Origin: Eubacteriales bacterium
Lineage (GTDB): Bacteria > Bacillota > Clostridia > Peptostreptococcales > Anaerovoracaceae
Direction of reading: 5' to 3'
DNA length: 64,000 nt
NCBI GenBank assembly: GCA_028872475.1
Contig: JAQYMQ010000005.1
Coordinates: forward strand, 1 to 64,000
Shown here: positions 35,834-46,149 of the stretch, piece by piece
How the letters are laid out: every line of letters begins with the position of its first letter
How positions within the stretch are numbered: the stretch's first letter is position 1
Notes under the pieces: generated by a model
What the model was told of the DNA's origin: nothing
The model's input: only the letters and a program-made list of their open reading frames with translations
The model's database searches: none
Translations under genes and position numbers: made by a program

Positions 35834-36562
35834 ATGAATGTAGAAACAGATGCTATCGTTTTAAAAAGTATTAATACAGCTTCTACAAGAAAAATAATAG
35901 TTCTATTCACGAAAAAATTTGGAAAAATTTCAGCAGGAACGAGTTTATATAAGGACTCTAAAAATAAAAATTCACTTTTAATAAAACCATTTACTTATGG
36001 CAATTACAATTTATATAAAAAAAATGATTTTTATAGTATTAATAAAGGTGAAATAAAAAGTAATTTCTTTAGTATTGGTGAAGATATAGACAAGTATCTT
36101 ATTGCGTGTAAAGTGTTGGAAATTACCGAAAAAATACTTGTTGATGAAGACGCTCAACCAAAAGTATTTAATTTATTATATGATTTTTTAACTATAATAT
36201 CACAACGAAAAAAAAGATTTGAAGCTTTATTAATTGTATATATAATTAAACTCTTAAGTGAGCTTGGTTATGCTCCACAACTTGATAACTGTGTGGAATG
36301 TGGTCGAGATGACAATCATACGTACTTTGATATAAAGGCTGGAGGAATTGTTTGTGCGGATTGCAATAGTGTAGATTCATTGATTTTTAAGCTTGAAAAA
36401 AGTATAATTGATATATTAAAGTTTTTAATTAATACACCAATTCAGAGACTTGTTAAAATTGATATAAGTGACGAAATTGTTAAAAATATAATGGAAATAT
36501 TAGAAGCTTATATATTATATCATTTAGATATTAAATTAAAATTAACAGAAATTAGCATATAG
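35834..36562 (+). CDS. recO: DNA repair protein RecO
   Basis: A 242-residue recombination mediator that helps RecA load at SSB-coated single-strand gaps. The N-terminal OB fold begins with ETDAIVLKSINTASTRKIIVLFT, and the helical C-terminal part contains the zinc cluster CVECGRDDNHTYFD...GGIVCADC at about 155-180. It is more divergent than its neighbours but position after era and the zinc site make the call safe. It starts two bases after the era stop, with no clear ribosome site. Confidence 0.9.
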   Translation: MNVETDAIVLKSINTASTRKIIVLFTKKFGKISAGTSLYKDSKNKNSLLIKPFTYGNYNLYKKNDFYSINKGEIKSNFFSIGEDIDKYLIACKVLEITEKILVDEDAQPKVFNLLYDFLTIISQRKKRFEALLIVYIIKLLSELGYAPQLDNCVECGRDDNHTYFDIKAGGIVCADCNSVDSLIFKLEKSIIDILKFLINTPIQRLVKIDISDEIVKNIMEILEAYILYHLDIKLKLTEISI

Positions 36563-36587
36563 ATAATATTGTTAAGGAGGTATAAAC

Positions 36588-37214
36588 ATGGATATTACAT
36601 TAGAAAAGATTGAATTAGTAAAGGATAGAACTGGTGTTAGTTATAAGGAAGCTAAAGAAGCTTTAGAGAAGACAGGCGGGAGCGTTGTTGATGCAATAAT
36701 ATATATTGAAGATCAGATAAATGCAGATGAAAAAAATACAGATAAGGATGTTGAAGATACAACAATTATTGCTAATTTGAAAGCCTTAATCAAAAAAGGT
36801 AATGTTTCTAGAATTTTGGTAAAAGATAGTAATGATAAGGTTATATTGAATGCTCCAGTTAACGTAGGTATTATTGGTGCTGTTATATCTCCGATTGGTA
36901 TGGTTGCAGCAACTATTGCGGCTTTTGGATTTAAGTGTTCAGTACAGGTTGTAAAAAATGATGGAAGTATCATTGAGTTATCAGAGAAGGCATCGGATGC
37001 ATATGAAAAAGCTTCTGAAAAAGGTTCTGAAGTCTACAACAAGGTAAAGAATAGCGAAACTACTGAAAAGATTATAGGCATGGCTAGTGAAGGGCTAGAA
37101 AAGGCTACTGAATCATTTAAAAATAAAATTAATATGTCTAAGACAGAAGATGATGTAGACGATTTAGTAGAAGAGCTTGAAGATGATTTTGATTTTGATG
37201 CAGATAAATTTTAA
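36588..37214 (+). CDS. DUF4342 protein with UBA-like N-terminus
   Basis: A 208-residue protein. Residues 5-45 (LVKDRTGVSYKEAKEALEKTGG, AIIYIED) resemble the UBA-type helix bundle seen in EF-Ts and NAC proteins. Residues 65-135 form the DUF4342 domain, with VSRILVKDSNDKVILNAPVNVG and a hydrophobic IGAVISPIGMVAATIAAFG stretch that could be a membrane hairpin. The rest is a helical and acidic tail (EELEDDFDFDADKF). The function of the family is unknown. AAGGAGG precedes the ATG. It lies between recO and glyQS, as in several clostridia. Confidence 0.75.
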   Translation: MDITLEKIELVKDRTGVSYKEAKEALEKTGGSVVDAIIYIEDQINADEKNTDKDVEDTTIIANLKALIKKGNVSRILVKDSNDKVILNAPVNVGIIGAVISPIGMVAATIAAFGFKCSVQVVKNDGSIIELSEKASDAYEKASEKGSEVYNKVKNSETTEKIIGMASEGLEKATESFKNKINMSKTEDDVDDLVEELEDDFDFDADKF

Positions 37215-37275
37215 GTTTGTTTTATAGTTAGTTCATAAAAATTTTATATACAAAAATAGAGAGGATAGTTTAATT

Positions 37276-38676
37276 ATGTCAAATTTAACCATGGAAAAAT
37301 TAGTGGCGCTAGCAAAGAACAGAGGATTTGTATTTCCGGGATCAGATATTTATGGAGGGCTTGCAAATTCTTGGGACTATGGTCCTATAGGCGTTGAACT
37401 TTTAAATAATGTAAAAAAAGCATGGTGGAAAAAGTTTGTACAGGAATGTAAATATAATGTTGGTATTGATGCAGCAATATTAATGAATCCTGAAGTTTGG
37501 GTTGCGTCAGGTCACGTAGGTGGATTTTCAGATCCATTGATAGATTGTAAAAAATGTCAGTCAAGATTTAGAGCTGATAAATTAATTGAGGAGCATCTTG
37601 AAAAGATTGGTCAGCCAGATGTAATTGTTGATGGTTGGTCAAAGGAACAGATGGAAACTTATGTAAAAGAAAACGATATTGTTTGCTCTGATTGTGGTGC
37701 ACATGACTTTACTGAAATTAGAGATTTTAACTTGATGTTTGATACATATCAGGGTGTTACAAATGATTCAAAATCTAAGATATATCTTCGTCCGGAAACA
37801 GCGCAAGGTATATTTGTAAACTTTAAAAATGTTCAGCGAGCTTCAAGAAAAAAATTACCATTTGGTATTGCTCAGATTGGTAAAGCTTTTCGTAATGAGA
37901 TTACACCGGGCAACTTTATCTTTAGAACAAGAGAATTTGAACAGATGGAGTTAGAATTTTTCTGTAGACCTGGGGAAGATTTAGAATGGCACAAATTCTG
38001 GAAAGAATATTGTGAAAACTTCTTACTATCATTAAACATGTCAAAAGATAATATAAGATTGAGAGATCATGATAAAGAAGAACTATCTCATTATTCTAAT
38101 GCAACTACTGATATAGAATATTTATTCCCGTTTGGATGGGGAGAATTATGGGGTATTGCAGACAGAACAGATTTTGACTTAAAGCAACATGGACAGCATT
38201 CTAATAATGATATGATGTATGTTGATAGTGAAACAGGAGATAAATTTACTCCTTACTGTATTGAACCATCTTTAGGTGTTGGCAGAGTTACACTTGCATT
38301 TTTATGTGATGCTTATTGTGAAGAAATAATTAAAAAAGATGATGGAAGTGAAGATACAAGAAGTGTTATGAAATTCCATCCAGCTTTAGCTCCATTTAAG
38401 GCTGCAGTGTTACCGTTAGCTAAGAAACTTTCTGATATTGCAGAACCGATATACGATGAATTAGCTAAGTATTTTATGGTTGATTATGATGTTACAGGGT
38501 CTATCGGAAAAAGATATCGAAGACAAGATGAAATAGGAACACCTTATTGCATATGTGTAGACTTTGATACAGAAAATGACGGTTGTGTTACAATTCGTGA
38601 TAGAGATACAATGGAACAAGTTAGAATTCCAATTACAGAAGTAAAAGATTATATTGAAGAAAAACTAATTTTTTAA
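37276..38676 (+). CDS. glyQS: Glycyl-tRNA synthetase (alpha2 type)
   Basis: A 466-residue class II synthetase of the single-chain dimer type. It opens with [23 protein letters not shown] and [13 protein letters not shown]. Motif 2 is [30 protein letters not shown] near residue 200, given here in two overlapping thoughts: the Arg of FRNE and that of FRTRE bind ATP. Motif 3 is PSLGVGRV near 335. The C-terminal anticodon domain ([20 protein letters not shown]) is complete. No T-box precedes it. The next gene starts eight bases after the stop. Confidence 0.96.
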   Translation: MSNLTMEKLVALAKNRGFVFPGSDIYGGLANSWDYGPIGVELLNNVKKAWWKKFVQECKYNVGIDAAILMNPEVWVASGHVGGFSDPLIDCKKCQSRFRADKLIEEHLEKIGQPDVIVDGWSKEQMETYVKENDIVCSDCGAHDFTEIRDFNLMFDTYQGVTNDSKSKIYLRPETAQGIFVNFKNVQRASRKKLPFGIAQIGKAFRNEITPGNFIFRTREFEQMELEFFCRPGEDLEWHKFWKEYCENFLLSLNMSKDNIRLRDHDKEELSHYSNATTDIEYLFPFGWGELWGIADRTDFDLKQHGQHSNNDMMYVDSETGDKFTPYCIEPSLGVGRVTLAFLCDAYCEEIIKKDDGSEDTRSVMKFHPALAPFKAAVLPLAKKLSDIAEPIYDELAKYFMVDYDVTGSIGKRYRRQDEIGTPYCICVDFDTENDGCVTIRDRDTMEQVRIPITEVKDYIEEKLIF

Positions 38677-38684
38677 GAGGAATT

Positions 38685-41300
38685 ATGAATAAATTTGTAT
38701 ATTCATTTAATGAAAACTGTTTAAATCCTATGTCATTATTAGGAGAAAAAGGCACCAATTTATCCGAGATTAATAAAATCGGGTTACCGGTGCCTTTTGG
38801 CTTTACAATAACTACTGAAGCTTGCGATGTGTTTTTTAACGAGAAGAACACATTACCACAAAATATTCAAGACGAAATATTTGAACATATCAAGAATATA
38901 GAAGATATAGAAGGTAAAGAATTAGGATCAATGATTAATCCACTTTTTTTAGCTGTGAGAACAGGTGCTAAAGAGAGAATGCCTAGTATGATGGAAAACA
39001 TTTTGATGGTTGGTCTTAATGATGAGACATTACTAGGTCTTGAAAAAAGAGTAGGTAGTATGGATATTGCAAAAAAAATATATTGTAAATTTATACTTAA
39101 CTATGCTCAAATAGTAGATAAAATAGATGATTACGTTTTCTATCAGCAATATTTAAAGATATATAGATTAAAAGAAAATGATTGTAGCTTTAAAAACTTT
39201 CTTATTTTAGGTGATCTTGATACATATAAAAAAGTTTACACTAGTATTGTTGGTCATCAGTTTGAGCAGAACGTAAAGATACAACTACAAGAAACAATAT
39301 ATGCATCGTTTTCATCTTGGTACTCAAAAAGAGCGTGTATTTACAGAAAAATAAAGGAAATTCCTGAGGATATATATTGTGCTGTTACAGTTCAAGCAGT
39401 TGTTTTAGGTAATATTAATGATCAATCTTGTATATTAAAACTATCTAGCAGAGATCCAATAGATGGAAGAAATACTATTTCGGGCAATTTAATAATTAAT
39501 AAAGATGGTCTATATTTTGATAAATTAATAAAGATTCAATCGGTAGATGATTTGAAGGAATATTGTCCCGATACATTTGAAAAAATTATTAAAGTTACAG
39601 ATATTTTAGAAAAATATTTCAATGAAGCTCAAGATATTGTTTTTATTATTGAAAACGGTAAAATATTTGTTTTACAGTCGCAAAATTCTAATATGACTGC
39701 CAATGCAAGATTGAATACTATCATTGATATGCAAAAAGAGGGCTGGATAGATGTTGATGAAGGTTTAAGAAGAATAGAAGTTGACCATATTAAACAATTA
39801 TTATCTCCTGATATAGTTGATGATGGCATTAATAATATTATTGCAAAGGGTGAACCACTTTCTACAGGTGTTGTTACAGGCAAGATATTATTTGATTTTA
39901 ACGATATAAAAAGACATGTTTTTCGTGGGGAAGATGTAATATTCGTTACAGATCAGCTTACATCAGAACACATTGCGCCTATTATGTTGTCTACAGGTAT
40001 TATAAGTATAAAACGAAATATGATGTTACATATGGAAGCTATTACATCACATTTGTCTAAGCCATATATTGCAGGTATAGATTCATGTGAAATCGTTGAT
40101 AATGGAAAAGCTTTGTTGATTAATGGTGTAAAAATTAGCAGTGGAGAAGTTATCTCAATAGACGGAAGTGTAGGTAATATTTACAAAGGTGAAGTTTTGA
40201 CAGTTGCGCCAAAATTAAATTATAAATATGGCAAACTTATGAAGTGGGCAGATAATATAAGAGATTTAGACTTAAAGCTCACTCTAAACAGCTTAGCAGA
40301 ATTGCCAGATTATATTGAGGAAGACATTGAAGGGATTGGACTTTGTAGAACTGAAAGATTATTTTTGGAAGAATATAATCAGGAAATCGCAAAGAAATTA
40401 TTACTTTTAAAAGAAAAAGAAGAACGTAATAAAGCGTTAAATGAATTTTTTATTAATCAAAAAGAAGATTATAAAAAGATATTTTTAAGTTCAAAAGACA
40501 AAACAGTTTCTATTCGTTTGTTAGATCCTGATTTATCTACATATTTACCAGATTCTGTAGATGAATTAGAAATTTTAGAAAAACAACTAAATGTTTCATC
40601 AGAACAATTAAGTAATAGAATTAACAGAATGAAAGATTTAAATCCTGTATTGGGACAAAGAGGTGCAAGAGCATTGATTGATGACCCGATGGTGTTAAGA
40701 CTTCAAATTAAGGCTATTATAGAGGCGGCAATTGATATTCAAAAAGAATTAAATATTATAGTGATGCCTGAAATATTAATTCCAATAGTGTGTGATGAAG
40801 ATGAAATAATTCATATAAAATCTATTATTAATGAATTATTAGAACAAGCTAATGATGTTCACAACTCTAATTTAAAAGTATCAATTGGCAGTATGATTGA
40901 AACGCCAAGAGCTTGTTTAATTGCTGATAAAATAGCAAACAATGTTGATTTTGTAGTTTTTGGAATGAATGATCTTACGCAGATGGTATATGGATGTAGC
41001 TCCAAGGATGCTATAAAAATGCTATTTGAATATACTAATATGGGTATTTTTGAAAATAATCCGTTTATATCTATTGATATTACAGGAGTAGGTTCATTAA
41101 TTGAAATAGCAATTAATAATATTAGAAGACAAAAAAAATCAGTAAAGATTGGTGTTGCAGGTAATCAAACTGCAGATCCGATAACTTTGAAATATCTTTA
41201 TAATTTAGGTGTAGATTTTGTCACTTGTGAAATTGAGGCAATTCCAATTGCAAAACTTGTTTTAGCAAAGGAAACAATATTGAAAAAGAATATACAATAA
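38685..41300 (+). CDS. Divergent pyruvate phosphate dikinase-like protein, probably altered activity
   Basis: An 871-residue homologue of PPDK, full length and in the right order. The nucleotide domain has GEKGTNLSEINKIGLPVPFGF, RTGAKERMPSMMEN and QDIVFIIENGKI. The phosphohistidine domain keeps a His at about 449, but GGMTSHAAV is replaced by RNMMLHMEA. The PEP/pyruvate barrel keeps GIGLCRTERLF, SIRLLDPDL, NPVLGQRGARA, MIETPRA and FGMNDLTQM. The catalytic C-G-E-H stretch near the end reads A-G-N-Q (Ala about 825), so the proton-donor cysteine is missing. Normal PPDK interconverts PEP, AMP and PPi with pyruvate, ATP and Pi. Loss of the cysteine makes the standard reaction unlikely, yet the frame is intact and the fold residues conserved. 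ppdK next to glyS is a known clostridial order, so this is likely the drifted local copy. Confidence 0.85.
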   Translation: MNKFVYSFNENCLNPMSLLGEKGTNLSEINKIGLPVPFGFTITTEACDVFFNEKNTLPQNIQDEIFEHIKNIEDIEGKELGSMINPLFLAVRTGAKERMPSMMENILMVGLNDETLLGLEKRVGSMDIAKKIYCKFILNYAQIVDKIDDYVFYQQYLKIYRLKENDCSFKNFLILGDLDTYKKVYTSIVGHQFEQNVKIQLQETIYASFSSWYSKRACIYRKIKEIPEDIYCAVTVQAVVLGNINDQSCILKLSSRDPIDGRNTISGNLIINKDGLYFDKLIKIQSVDDLKEYCPDTFEKIIKVTDILEKYFNEAQDIVFIIENGKIFVLQSQNSNMTANARLNTIIDMQKEGWIDVDEGLRRIEVDHIKQLLSPDIVDDGINNIIAKGEPLSTGVVTGKILFDFNDIKRHVFRGEDVIFVTDQLTSEHIAPIMLSTGIISIKRNMMLHMEAITSHLSKPYIAGIDSCEIVDNGKALLINGVKISSGEVISIDGSVGNIYKGEVLTVAPKLNYKYGKLMKWADNIRDLDLKLTLNSLAELPDYIEEDIEGIGLCRTERLFLEEYNQEIAKKLLLLKEKEERNKALNEFFINQKEDYKKIFLSSKDKTVSIRLLDPDLSTYLPDSVDELEILEKQLNVSSEQLSNRINRMKDLNPVLGQRGARALIDDPMVLRLQIKAIIEAAIDIQKELNIIVMPEILIPIVCDEDEIIHIKSIINELLEQANDVHNSNLKVSIGSMIETPRACLIADKIANNVDFVVFGMNDLTQMVYGCSSKDAIKMLFEYTNMGIFENNPFISIDITGVGSLIEIAINNIRRQKKSVKIGVAGNQTADPITLKYLYNLGVDFVTCEIEAIPIAKLVLAKETILKKNIQ

Positions 41301-41357
41301 TTCAAAATATTATATATATAAATAATTTTTGAATTATTAATATAAAAGGTTGAATGT

Positions 41358-42599
41358 ATGAACAGTTTAGAAAAAGATTTAAAGTTAATATTAAACAAGT
41401 GGAAAAATGATAATAAAGATTTGTATAATCATGCTAAAGAATTTATACAAACAAATCAAATCGATTATATTGATCTTGAAAATCTACTTGTTATGCCATC
41501 TTTTTGCGATGTTCATGTACATTTTAGAGAGCCTGGATATTCATATAAAGAAACTATTAAAATAGCCTCAAAAGCCGCTGCAGCTGGTGGTTATACTACG
41601 GTTTTTACAATGCCAAATTTAAAGCCGGTCCCAGATAATTACGAACATTTAAAAGTACAGTTAGATATCATAAAAGAGGATTCTTGTATTGAAATTTTGC
41701 CATACGGTAGTATTACAGTAGATGAAAATGGAAAAACTTTGTCTGATATGCAATCTATGAAAGATTATGTCGTGGCATATAGCGATGATGGAGTTGGTGT
41801 TCAATCCGAATATTTGATGAAAGAAGCTATGAATATAGCTAGATATTTTAATAAAAAGATTGTAGCACATTGTGAAGTAAATTCTCTTTTAAATGGTGGA
41901 TATATCCATGATGGAGAATATGCAAGATTAAATTCACATAAAGGTATTTGTAGTGCAAGTGAGTACGAACAGGCTATAAGGGATATAAAATTGTCACAGG
42001 AGGTAGGTTGTGATTATCATATTTGCCACGTTTCCACTGCTGAAACTGTAGAAGCTGTTAGAATTGCCAAGAAAAGTGCAAAGAATATGATTACATGTGA
42101 GACAGCACCACATTATCTAGTGCTTACAGATATGGATTTGCAAGAAGAAGGCAGATTTAAAATGAATCCACCTATAAGAAGCGATAGGGATAGATCTGCG
42201 CTTATTCAGGGAATTAAAGATGGTACTGTTGAAATTATAGCAACAGATCATGCTCCTCATAGCAAAGAAGAAAAATCTCGTGGACTTGCAAAGAGTGCAA
42301 TGGGTATTGTCGGATTAGAAACAGCGTTTCCAGTGCTGTTTACACGTCTAGTTTTAAAAAATATAATTTCGTTAAAAAAATTAATTGAACTTATATCTAC
42401 AAATCCAAGAAGAATATTTGGTATTAACAATAAAAGAAATGATTTTACTGTTTTTGATATTTCATCATTGTATAATATAGATTCAAAAAACTTTATTTCT
42501 ACAGGTAAGGCAACTCCTTTTGATGGATACGAAGTATATGGTAAGTGTTTATTGACAGTTCATAATAATAAAATTGTTTATAATATCTACGACAATTAG
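41358..42599 (+). CDS. pyrC: Dihydroorotase
   Basis: A 413-residue zinc amidohydrolase that closes carbamoyl-aspartate to dihydroorotate, step three of UMP synthesis. Metal-binding DVHVHFREPGYSYKET lies near residue 50, MPNLKPVPDN near 88, histidines in IVAHCEVN and YHICHVSTAE near 172-226, and the catalytic Asp in IATDHAPHSKEEK near 298. It is of the class I (PyrC/allantoinase-like) type. It heads the pyrimidine genes but is separated from carB by 308 bases. Confidence 0.94.
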   Translation: MNSLEKDLKLILNKWKNDNKDLYNHAKEFIQTNQIDYIDLENLLVMPSFCDVHVHFREPGYSYKETIKIASKAAAAGGYTTVFTMPNLKPVPDNYEHLKVQLDIIKEDSCIEILPYGSITVDENGKTLSDMQSMKDYVVAYSDDGVGVQSEYLMKEAMNIARYFNKKIVAHCEVNSLLNGGYIHDGEYARLNSHKGICSASEYEQAIRDIKLSQEVGCDYHICHVSTAETVEAVRIAKKSAKNMITCETAPHYLVLTDMDLQEEGRFKMNPPIRSDRDRSALIQGIKDGTVEIIATDHAPHSKEEKSRGLAKSAMGIVGLETAFPVLFTRLVLKNIISLKKLIELISTNPRRIFGINNKRNDFTVFDISSLYNIDSKNFISTGKATPFDGYEVYGKCLLTVHNNKIVYNIYDN

Positions 42600-42907
42600 A
42601 TATTCGTTATGAGAGATTAAGTATTGCTGTAATTACAAATATAATTAATAAGCATTATATTTGTATAAAAAATAGTTATAGATTGTGTCAATTCTATAAA
42701 AAAAATAAAAAAAAATAGCTTGTACAAAAATATACTGTTAATATGTATAAGGTTTAGGTTAGATATAAACTTTAATAGAAAAAATTTTTGCAGACGCTTA
42801 AATTTTTTTAATACATACAAGTTTATACTGTACAGTGATAAAGTGTGATAATAAATCTATAAAAATTCATAAAATTAAATATTCAATCAAATTGTAGGAG
42901 GAAGAGT
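42600..42907. other. AT-rich gap between pyrC and carB
   Basis: About 300 bases without an open frame of note. It has runs of A (42698-42717) and several weak dyads built from CTTGTA and TACAAG (about 42719-42725 and 42818-42822) that could fold as a long leader. I see no PyrR binding loop, no pyrimidine attenuator terminator and no riboswitch core. The carB ribosome site AGGAGG is at 42896-42901. Confidence 0.5.
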
Positions 42908-45900
42908 ATGCCAAAGAGAAAAGACATTAAAAAAATTATGATTATAGGTTCAGGCCCTATTGTTATTGGACAAGCAGCAGAGTTTGATTATGCTGGTACT
43001 CAAGCTTGTCTATCATTAAAGGAAGAAGGATATGAAGTCGTTCTTTGTAATTCTAATCCTGCAACTATTATGACAGATGTAGCTATTGCAGATAAAGTAT
43101 ATATGGAGCCATTAAGTTTAGAGTATATCGCTAAGATTTTGAGATATGAAAGACCAAATGCAATAATTCCGGGTATTGGCGGACAGACTGGATTAAACTT
43201 AGCTATGCAGCTTGAGAAAAAAGGAATATTAAAAGAATGTTCAGTTGAACTTTTAGGTACAAGTAGTGAAAGTATTGAAAGAGCTGAAGACAGAGAATTA
43301 TTTAAAGAAATGTGTGAGGAAATAGGTGAACCTACAATCCCTTCAAGAATCACATATAATCTTGAAGAAGCTAAGGAAGCTGCAAAAGAAATTGGATATC
43401 CTGTTGTTTTAAGACCTGCGTTTACTCTTGGTGGTACTGGCGGTGGTTTTGCATATAGCGAAGAAGAACTTATTGATATAGGAATGAATGCTTTCAAACT
43501 TTCTCCCGTACATCAGGTATTAATAGAAAAGAGTGTTAAAGGTTACAAAGAAATAGAATTTGAAATGATGAGGGATTCTAAAGACAATGTAATCACAATT
43601 TGTGGAATGGAAAATATAGATCCAGTAGGCGTTCATACTGGAGATTCTAATGTTGTAGCACCTATATTATCTCTTACGAAAGAAGATGAAAAGATGCTAA
43701 ATGACAGTGCTATAAAGATTATTAGAGAATTGAAAATTGAAGGTGGATGTAATGTTCAGTTTGCTCTTCATCCATACAAGAGCGAATATTATTTGATCGA
43801 AGTAAATCCAAGAGTTTCAAGATCATCAGCGCTTGCATCTAAGGCTAGTGGTTATCCGATTGCTAAGGTTACTGCAAAGATAGCATTAGGAATTACGTTA
43901 GATGAAATTGAGATTGCAAATACTTATGCATCAACTGCTCCAAGACTTGATTATATCGTTGCTAAATTACCTAGATTCCCGTTTGATAAATTCCCATCTG
44001 TTGAAAATAAATTAGGAACACAGATGAAGGCAACAGGTGAAGTTATGGGCATTGGTTCTAATCTTGAAGAATGCTTATTAAAATCTGTTCGTTCACTAGA
44101 AACAGGTGTGAATCATTTTTATATGGATAAGTTTGACGATATGTCTGATAATGAAATCAAAGATTATCTAAAAGATTTTAGAGATGATTATATATTTGCT
44201 GTGTTTGAATTACTAAGAAGAAATGTTAGCATTGATGAGCTTCATGAAATGACAAAGGTTACTAAACTGTTCTTAGAGTCTTTTAAAAAGATTGTTGATA
44301 TGGAAGTAAAGCTTTCTGAGAATATTGGTGACATTAATGTGTTAAAAGAAGCTAAAATCTTAGGATTCTGTGATGCTTATATTGCTAAACTTTGGAATAA
44401 AGACGAAAAAGCATTATTTGATATAAGAAAAAATAATGCTATTGTGCCAGCTTATAAGATGGCTGATACGCTTCATACAGGAGCATATATTCCATATTTT
44501 TATTCTTCATATACAGATGAAAATAAATCAGTTATTACTGATAAGAAAAAGATAGTAGTTTTAGGTGCAGGTCCGATAAGAATTGGGCAGGGAGTTGAGT
44601 TTGACTATTCTACAGTTCATGCAGTACAGACTATTAAAGAGTATGGATATGAAGCTATAATTATCAATAATAACCCTGAGACAGTTTCTACAGATTATAC
44701 AACTGCTGATAAGCTATATTTTGAACCACTGACAGTTGAAGATGTAATGAATATAATAGAATTTGAAAAGCCAATAGGTGTCGTTGCATCACTTGGTGGA
44801 CAGACAGCTATAAATCTATCAATTCCACTAGATAAATTAGGGGTAAAGATTATAGGAACTTCTGTTGAGGGCATTGACTTAGCAGAAAATAGAGACTTGT
44901 TTGAAAAATTATTAGACGAACTTAATATTCCAAAGCCAGCAGGAAAAGCTGTTACAACATTAGAAGAAGGTGTAAAAACTGCCAATGAAATAGGGTATCC
45001 TGTACTTGTAAGACCTAGTTTTGTACTTGGTGGAAGAGCAATGGAAATCGTTTCCAATCAAAAACAACTAGAACACTATTTGATGAATACAGGCGAAATT
45101 GCCGAAGACAAGCCAGTTTTAATTGACAAATATATCGTTGGTAAAGAGGTAGAAGTTGATGCGATTTGTGATGGCAATGACGTATTTGTGCCGGGAATTA
45201 TGGAACTTGTAGAAAGAACAGGTATACACAGTGGTGACTCAATAAGCGTTTATCCATCATTTAGTATTTCTGACAAGGTAAAGGGTAAGATATTAGAGTA
45301 TACGAAGAAATTAGGTTTAGGTATTGGAATAATAGGTCTTTATAATATTCAGTTTATAATTGATAAAAATGAGGATGTATATATTATTGAAGTAAACCCA
45401 AGATCTTCAAGAACTGTACCGTTTTTATCTAAGGCTACAGGCTATCAACTAGCTGATATTGCAACGCTTGTAATTATGGGTAAAACATTAAAAGAGCAGG
45501 GAATATTTAAACTGTATCCTGAAGAAAAAGAAAGATGGTACGTAAAGGCACCTGTATTCTCATTTAATAAAATTAAGGGACTAGATGCGTACTTATCTCC
45601 TGAGATGAAATCTACCGGTGAAGCAATAGGTTACGACAATAAGCTAAATAGAGCCTTGTATAAGGCATTGCAGGCTGCCGGAACACATTTACAAAATTAC
45701 GGTACAATATTTACAACTATTGCTGATAAGGATAAAAAAGAAGCGCTTCCACTTATAAGAAGATTTTATAATCTAGGTTTTAATATAGAAGCTACAGAAG
45801 GTACGGCAACATTCCTAAAAGAAAATGGAATTAGAACTAGAGTATTAGGTAAGATTTCTTCAGGCAGTAAAGAAATTCAAGAAGCGTTAAAGCAGGGTCA

Positions 45901-46084
45901 CATCGCTTATGTAATTAATACAAGTGAGTTGGGATCAAAAGAAGAACTTAGCGATGGATATAAGATAAGAACATTGTCAATAGAAAATAACACTACTATG
46001 TTTACTTCACTTGATACAGTAAATGTATTACTCGATGTATTAGAAGAGACTACTTTAAGAGTTTCAACGATTGATAGCAAGTAA
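42908..46084 (+). CDS. carB: Carbamoyl phosphate synthase, large subunit
   Basis: A 1058-residue enzyme that makes carbamoyl phosphate from bicarbonate, ammonia and two ATP. Two homologous ATP-grasp halves are visible: GSGPIVIGQAAEFDYAG near 13 and GAGPIRIGQGVEFDYST near 552, with EVNPRVSRSSALASKA and EVNPRSSRTVPFLSKA. The C-terminal allosteric MGS-like domain (from about 935) includes TEGTATFLKENG. Length is standard. The small, glutamine-hydrolysing subunit gene carA is not beside it nor elsewhere in the window, so ammonia supply must come from a carA at another place. Confidence 0.96.
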   Translation: MPKRKDIKKIMIIGSGPIVIGQAAEFDYAGTQACLSLKEEGYEVVLCNSNPATIMTDVAIADKVYMEPLSLEYIAKILRYERPNAIIPGIGGQTGLNLAMQLEKKGILKECSVELLGTSSESIERAEDRELFKEMCEEIGEPTIPSRITYNLEEAKEAAKEIGYPVVLRPAFTLGGTGGGFAYSEEELIDIGMNAFKLSPVHQVLIEKSVKGYKEIEFEMMRDSKDNVITICGMENIDPVGVHTGDSNVVAPILSLTKEDEKMLNDSAIKIIRELKIEGGCNVQFALHPYKSEYYLIEVNPRVSRSSALASKASGYPIAKVTAKIALGITLDEIEIANTYASTAPRLDYIVAKLPRFPFDKFPSVENKLGTQMKATGEVMGIGSNLEECLLKSVRSLETGVNHFYMDKFDDMSDNEIKDYLKDFRDDYIFAVFELLRRNVSIDELHEMTKVTKLFLESFKKIVDMEVKLSENIGDINVLKEAKILGFCDAYIAKLWNKDEKALFDIRKNNAIVPAYKMADTLHTGAYIPYFYSSYTDENKSVITDKKKIVVLGAGPIRIGQGVEFDYSTVHAVQTIKEYGYEAIIINNNPETVSTDYTTADKLYFEPLTVEDVMNIIEFEKPIGVVASLGGQTAINLSIPLDKLGVKIIGTSVEGIDLAENRDLFEKLLDELNIPKPAGKAVTTLEEGVKTANEIGYPVLVRPSFVLGGRAMEIVSNQKQLEHYLMNTGEIAEDKPVLIDKYIVGKEVEVDAICDGNDVFVPGIMELVERTGIHSGDSISVYPSFSISDKVKGKILEYTKKLGLGIGIIGLYNIQFIIDKNEDVYIIEVNPRSSRTVPFLSKATGYQLADIATLVIMGKTLKEQGIFKLYPEEKERWYVKAPVFSFNKIKGLDAYLSPEMKSTGEAIGYDNKLNRALYKALQAAGTHLQNYGTIFTTIADKDKKEALPLIRRFYNLGFNIEATEGTATFLKENGIRTRVLGKISSGSKEIQEALKQGHIAYVINTSELGSKEELSDGYKIRTLSIENNTTMFTSLDTVNVLLDVLEETTLRVSTIDSK

Positions 46085-46149
46085 TAAGAAACGATAACAA
46101 ATAACGACAGATAATGACAAATACAGCAATGATAATTTAAGAGTGTAAA

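Noticed and set aside
37215..37275. T-box before glyQS, and likewise before alaS (58954-59090)
   Set aside because: Both gaps are too short and lack the GGTGGTACCGCG core that is plain before ileS.
42600..42907. PyrR-type attenuator before carB
   Set aside because: I find no PyrR binding loop and no terminator with a T run in this gap.
46085..46149. AACGATAACAAATAACGACAG-like repeats between carB and pyrK as an operator array
   Set aside because: The matches are loose and irregular in an A-rich linker; nothing supports a binding site.
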